Shown: in pieces, positions 60,994 through 64,000 of the stretch | Layout: each line of letters opens with the position of its first letter | Position numbering within the stretch: position 1 is the stretch's first letter | Source of the DNA: Magnetospirillum sp. | GTDB taxonomy: Bacteria > Pseudomonadota > Alphaproteobacteria > CACIAM-22H2 | Direction of reading: 5' to 3' | Length of the DNA stretch: 64,000 nucleotides | NCBI GenBank assembly: GCA_027532905.1 | Contig: JAPZUA010000002.1 | Span: forward strand, 248,001-312,000 | Made by a program: the position numbers and the translations under genes | Notes under the pieces: model-generated | Told to the model about the DNA's origin: nothing | Databases searched by the model: none | Seen by the model: only the letters and a program-made list of their open reading frames with translations

Positions 60994-61584
60994 TTATGCG
61001 GGCGGTACTTCGCTCGGCGGCAGCGTATTGGGCTGGCCGCTGGCGCCGTCGCGACCGCCGGGCCGCGAGATGTGGGCGGCGAGGTCGAACAGATCGACGA
61101 ACATGTCGGCTTGGCGGCGCAGATCGTCCGACGCCATCGGCGGCTGCGAGCGGATCGTCGAGACGACCGTCACGCGCACGCCGCGCCGCTGCACGGCTTC
61201 CACGAGGCGGCAGAAATCGCCGTCGCCCGAAAACAGCACGACATGGTCGAGCTTGTCGGCCAGATCCATCATGTCGACGGCCAGTTCGATGTCCATGCTG
61301 CCGCGGAAGCGGCGGCGGCCCGTGGCGTCGGTGAATTCCTTCATCGGCTTCGTCACCATCGTGAAGCCGTTATAGTCGAGCCAGTCGACGAGCGGGCGGA
61401 TCGGCGAGTAGTCCTGTTCTTCGGCCAGCGCCGTGTAGTAGAAGGCGCGGATGAGGCGGCCTTTGCTCTGGAACAGCTGCAGGAGCCGCCGATAGTCGAT
61501 GTCGAAATTGAGGCCGCGTGCGGCGTTGTAGAGATTGGGCCCGTCGATGAACAGCGCCAGACGTTCCTGGGGATAGAAGGCCAT
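60994..61584 (-). CDS. NYN domain protein (LabA/DUF88-like)
   Basis: A 196-residue protein of the PIN-like NYN nuclease fold. Acidic residues of the metal site are in ALFIDGPNLYNAA near residue 14, MDIELAVDMMDLAD near residue 100 and LFSGDGDFCRLVE near residue 120. Such proteins are putative RNases. The ATG at 61584 has AGGAAA upstream. The divergent folK gene lies 99 bases away. Confidence 0.87.
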   Translation of the reverse strand: MAFYPQERLALFIDGPNLYNAARGLNFDIDYRRLLQLFQSKGRLIRAFYYTALAEEQDYSPIRPLVDWLDYNGFTMVTKPMKEFTDATGRRRFRGSMDIELAVDMMDLADKLDHVVLFSGDGDFCRLVEAVQRRGVRVTVVSTIRSQPPMASDDLRRQADMFVDLFDLAAHISRPGGRDGASGQPNTLPPSEVPPA

Positions 61585-61683
61585 GCGAATTTCCTTTTGC
61601 AAAAGCGAATATGCGCGCGTTTCAAAATGCGTCGCGCGTTCTTTAGCGCCATTGGCGGGCGTGTTCAACATGGAGTTTGGCGT

Positions 61684-62190
61684 TTGATCCTCGTCGCCCT
61701 CGGCGCCAATCTGCCCGGCCCCGCAGGCTCTGCGGCTGCAACCGTGCGTGCGGCGGCGGCACGGCTCGATGCGGGTGCGACGCGCGTGGCGAGCGTCTCG
61801 CGCATCTGGGAAAGCCCGCCTTGGCCGCCGTCGGATCAGCCTTGGTACGCCAACGCCGTTGTGCGCCTCGAAACCGCGCTCGATGCGGCGGCGTTGCTCG
61901 CCCATCTGCACGCGCTCGAGATCGCGTTCGGCCGCGTGCGGGGCATGCGCAATGCCGCGCGCACGCTCGATCTCGATCTGCTCGACTACGACGGTATGCT
62001 GCGCGCCCCGCCGCAACCGGCACCCGAATTGCCCCATCCGCGCATGGCGGCACGCGCCTTCGTGCTGTTGCCGCTCGCTGAAATCGCGCCCGATTGGCGC
62101 CATCCCGGCAGCGGTGCAAGCATCGCGGATTTGATTGCGGGCTTGCCCGCCGATACGATCTGCCGCCCGCTGCCGGCACCAAGCCCTTGA
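61684..62190 (+). CDS. folK: HPPK, 6-hydroxymethyl-dihydropterin pyrophosphokinase
   Basis: FolK pyrophosphorylates the pterin precursor of folate. The 168-residue product has VALGANLPGP near the start, RIWESPP near residue 41, the substrate loop GRVRGMRNAARTLDLDLLDYDG and PHPRMAARAFVLLPLAEIAP near residues 119-138. The TTG at 61684 was chosen, with GGAG eight bases upstream; no in-frame ATG is nearby. It precedes rpoZ. Confidence 0.92.
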   Translation: MILVALGANLPGPAGSAAATVRAAAARLDAGATRVASVSRIWESPPWPPSDQPWYANAVVRLETALDAAALLAHLHALEIAFGRVRGMRNAARTLDLDLLDYDGMLRAPPQPAPELPHPRMAARAFVLLPLAEIAPDWRHPGSGASIADLIAGLPADTICRPLPAPSP

Positions 62191-62220
62191 GGGTGCTGCG
62201 GTTTTCGGCGCGAAAAGGGG

Positions 62221-62249
62221 TTGTGTTGCGCTGCAACGGCTTGTATATT
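62221..62249 (+). promoter_or_regulatory. Promoter of rpoZ
   Basis: TTGTGT (62221-62226) is separated by exactly 17 bases from TATATT (62244-62249), five of six matching -10. It ends 51 bases before the rpoZ start. A small GCGC-ATAA-GCGC hairpin lies in the leader. Confidence 0.6.
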
Positions 62250-62300
62250 CTTTGCCCCTGTTTGGCGCATAAGCGCTTTTGATTTGTGGAGTTTGCTCGC

Positions 62301-62699
62301 ATGGCTCGCGTAACCGTCGAAGATTGCGTTGTCCGCATCCCCAACCGATTCGAACTGGTGATGCTTGCGGCCCAGCGCGCGCGCGAAATCCAGGCGGGCT
62401 CGCCGCTGACGGTCGAGAAGGACAACGACAAGAACCCGGTCATCGCATTGCGCGAAATCGCCGAGAACTCGCTCGACCTCGACATTCTGCGCCAGTCGGT
62501 CGTGCAGGGTCTGCAGCGCCAGGTCGAAAGCGAAGAGCCGGAAGACGACGCGATGGAACTGCTCGCTGCCGACCGCGACATTGCGGGCGTGCCGGAAGAC
62601 GCGACGCGCGACGGTATTGAAGACGAAATGGAAATCGAAGACGCCGAGGAGAAGCTGGCAGGCGGCGCCGAAGAAGCCGATGCCGGTGCCGACGTCTAA
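62301..62699 (+). CDS. rpoZ: RNA polymerase omega subunit
   Basis: The 132-residue omega subunit: [21 protein letters not shown] at its start and the [32 protein letters not shown] core are near word-for-word family sequence. The tail is an acidic stretch of about 50 residues, longer than in E. coli. The ATG at 62301 follows GTGGAG. It sits directly before a RelA/SpoT gene, an arrangement common in alphaproteobacteria. Confidence 0.96.
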   Translation: MARVTVEDCVVRIPNRFELVMLAAQRAREIQAGSPLTVEKDNDKNPVIALREIAENSLDLDILRQSVVQGLQRQVESEEPEDDAMELLAADRDIAGVPEDATRDGIEDEMEIEDAEEKLAGGAEEADAGADV

Positions 62700-62720
62700 G
62701 CGCCTGCACACGAGGCACGC

Positions 62721-64000
62721 TTGAGCGCCGACGGCGGCGACGCAAGCCCGGCGGCCGAGGCGCCGTCGGCTGCGGCTGCCGAGGTTCTTTCCAAAGAAGC
62801 CGGGGCGAAAGAAGCAGCGCCCAAGCGCGTGCGGCCCGCGATGATGCGGGTCTTCGAACTCGTCGAGCGCGTCAAAGCCTACGATCCCGAAGCCGACGAA
62901 GACCTCATCAACCGCGCCTACGTTTATTCGATGAAGGTGCATGGGGCCCAGACGCGCGCGTCGGGCGATCCGTATTTTTCGCACCCGCTCGAAGTGGCGG
63001 GCATCCTCACGGGCTATCGGCTCGATACCGCGACGATCGTGACGGCGTTGCTGCACGACACGGTCGAAGACACGCTTGCGAGCATCGACGATATCGAGCG
63101 CGTGTTCGGGCCCGAGATCGCAAGGTTGGTCGATGGCGTTACCAAGCTCTCGCGCCTCGAGCTGCAGGCGCAGTCCGACAAGGCGAAGCAAGCCGAGAAT
63201 TTCCGCAAGCTCCTGCTCGCAATGTCGGAAGACATCCGCGTGCTGCTCGTGAAGCTCGCCGACCGGCTCCACAATATGCGCACGCTGGGATTCATCCCGA
63301 AGCCCGAGAAGCGCCAGCGCATCGCGCGCGAGACGATGGAGATCTACGCACCCCTCGCCGAGCGCATCGGCATGCGGCGCATCCAGGAAGAACTCGAAGA
63401 TTTGGCCTTCGCGCAGCTCAACACCGACGCGCGCGAGTCGATCGTGCTGCGCTTGCAAGCGCTACGCGCGCGCGGCCAGGACGTCGTCGCGCGCATCGCC
63501 GACCAGATCGTCGCGACCTTGGCCGAAGAGGGCGTCACGGCGCAGGTCTCGGGCCGCGAGAAGACGCCCTATTCGATCTGGCGCAAGACGCAGACCAAAA
63601 ACGTCGCGTTCGAACAGCTCTCCGACATCATGGCGTTTCGCGTGATCGTCGCCGACACGGCCGGATGCTACCGCGCACTCGGCGTGATCCATTCGCGCTG
63701 GCCCGTGGTGCCGGGGCGCTTCAAGGACTACATCTCGGTCCAGAAGCCCAACGGCTACCGCTCGCTGCATACCGGCATCTTCGGGCCCGAGCGCCAGCGC
63801 ATCGAAATCCAGATCCGCACGCGCGACATGCACGACGTGGCGGAATCGGGCGTGGCCGCACACTGGTCCTACAAGGACGGCCGACCCGCCGCCGCCGACG
63901 CGAAGGGGACCTATCGCTGGCTGCGCGAACTGCTCGACATTCTCGAGCACGCGTCCAACCCCGAAGAATTCCTCGAGCACACCAAGCTCGAAATGTACCA
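62721..64000 (+). CDS. RelA/SpoT bifunctional (p)ppGpp enzyme, 3' end beyond window
   Basis: About 426 codons are visible with no stop before the right edge. The hydrolase domain has YFSHPLEVA and the metal motif LLHDTVEDT near residue 115, so hydrolysis is likely intact; the synthetase domain follows (SDIMAFRVIV, PNGYRSLHTGIFG, EIQIRTRDMHDVAE). The TGS and ACT domains would lie outside. The start is TTG at 62721, with GAGG upstream; an internal ATG at 62841 begins where the conserved sequence starts and is an alternative. It controls the stringent response and lies 21 bases after rpoZ. Confidence 0.95.
   Translation, partial: MSADGGDASPAAEAPSAAAAEVLSKEAGAKEAAPKRVRPAMMRVFELVERVKAYDPEADEDLINRAYVYSMKVHGAQTRASGDPYFSHPLEVAGILTGYRLDTATIVTALLHDTVEDTLASIDDIERVFGPEIARLVDGVTKLSRLELQAQSDKAKQAENFRKLLLAMSEDIRVLLVKLADRLHNMRTLGFIPKPEKRQRIARETMEIYAPLAERIGMRRIQEELEDLAFAQLNTDARESIVLRLQALRARGQDVVARIADQIVATLAEEGVTAQVSGREKTPYSIWRKTQTKNVAFEQLSDIMAFRVIVADTAGCYRALGVIHSRWPVVPGRFKDYISVQKPNGYRSLHTGIFGPERQRIEIQIRTRDMHDVAESGVAAHWSYKDGRPAAADAKGTYRWLRELLDILEHASNPEEFLEHTKLEMY

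Overview
The window reads as the chromosome of a GC-rich alphaproteobacterium, most like Rhodospirillales. This is inferred from gene content: a CtrA/ChpT cell-cycle module beside flagellar and chemotaxis genes, a dapA-smpB pair, a folK-rpoZ-relA/spoT order, tightly overlapping operons (ATGA, GTGA and TGATG junctions), and frequent GTG and TTG starts. No rRNA, tRNA, IS element, prophage or CRISPR array was seen. Genes are dense almost throughout.

Layout. 1-1735: a leftward gene of clearly lower GC, cut by the window edge, ending in what looks like a CHAT peptidase domain; this is the one stretch that looks foreign. 1.9-12 kb: cell-wall endopeptidase MepA, an ABC-F ATPase, an inositol-monophosphatase-like enzyme, an AtuA-type protein split into two genes, rhodanese, a DedA membrane protein, two tandem FkbM methyltransferases, and a cyclic-nucleotide-binding protein next to a pentapeptide-repeat protein. 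11.8-18 kb: acyl-CoA ligase plus SDR, an AbrB-type membrane protein plus zinc deacylase, and a HAD phosphatase plus ArgE-like deacylase. 18.2-26.3 kb: a dipeptide/oligopeptide ABC transporter with two paralogous binding proteins flanking a LysR regulator. 26.3-28.6 kb: PPK2, a methyltransferase and NAD kinase.

28.6-40.9 kb is the most coherent block: a complete molybdenum formate dehydrogenase island. One arm (leftward) holds a large multi-cluster ferredoxin-like protein and MoaA; the other (rightward) holds fdhD, mobA, DUF3305, DUF3306, an HTH-TorD fusion, a small Tat-signal protein, the catalytic subunit (Cys form), the four-cluster iron-sulfur subunit, a small membrane protein and the cytochrome b subunit, closed by a strong terminator. 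Cofactor synthesis, sulfuration, chaperoning, export and the enzyme itself are thus together. Unusual stem-loops and repeats lie before the HTH-TorD gene and inside the operon.

41-48.8 kb: a periplasmic WD40 protein, a 41-residue protein, cytochrome c and a DUF3553 protein, then chpT, a CheY-like gene, cheB and cheR facing ctrA, and fliI-fliJ. No cheA or cheW is present. The ctrA-fliI gap carries a perfect 12-bp inverted repeat. 48.8-64 kb: an MFS transporter, a 3-hydroxyisobutyrate dehydrogenase-like enzyme, HAD and GNAT proteins, a lytic transglycosylase, dapA-smpB, a TspO-like membrane protein, a lipocalin, an HBM-type chemoreceptor, uracil-DNA glycosylase, an NYN nuclease-like protein, folK, rpoZ and the first two-thirds or so of a RelA/SpoT enzyme that runs off the right edge.

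Names and functions come from motif reading only; no database search was run. Best leads for something new are the truncated CHAT gene, the HTH-TorD fusion with its upstream repeat pair, and the AATAGGT-type motif array in a convergent gap at 56.5 kb.
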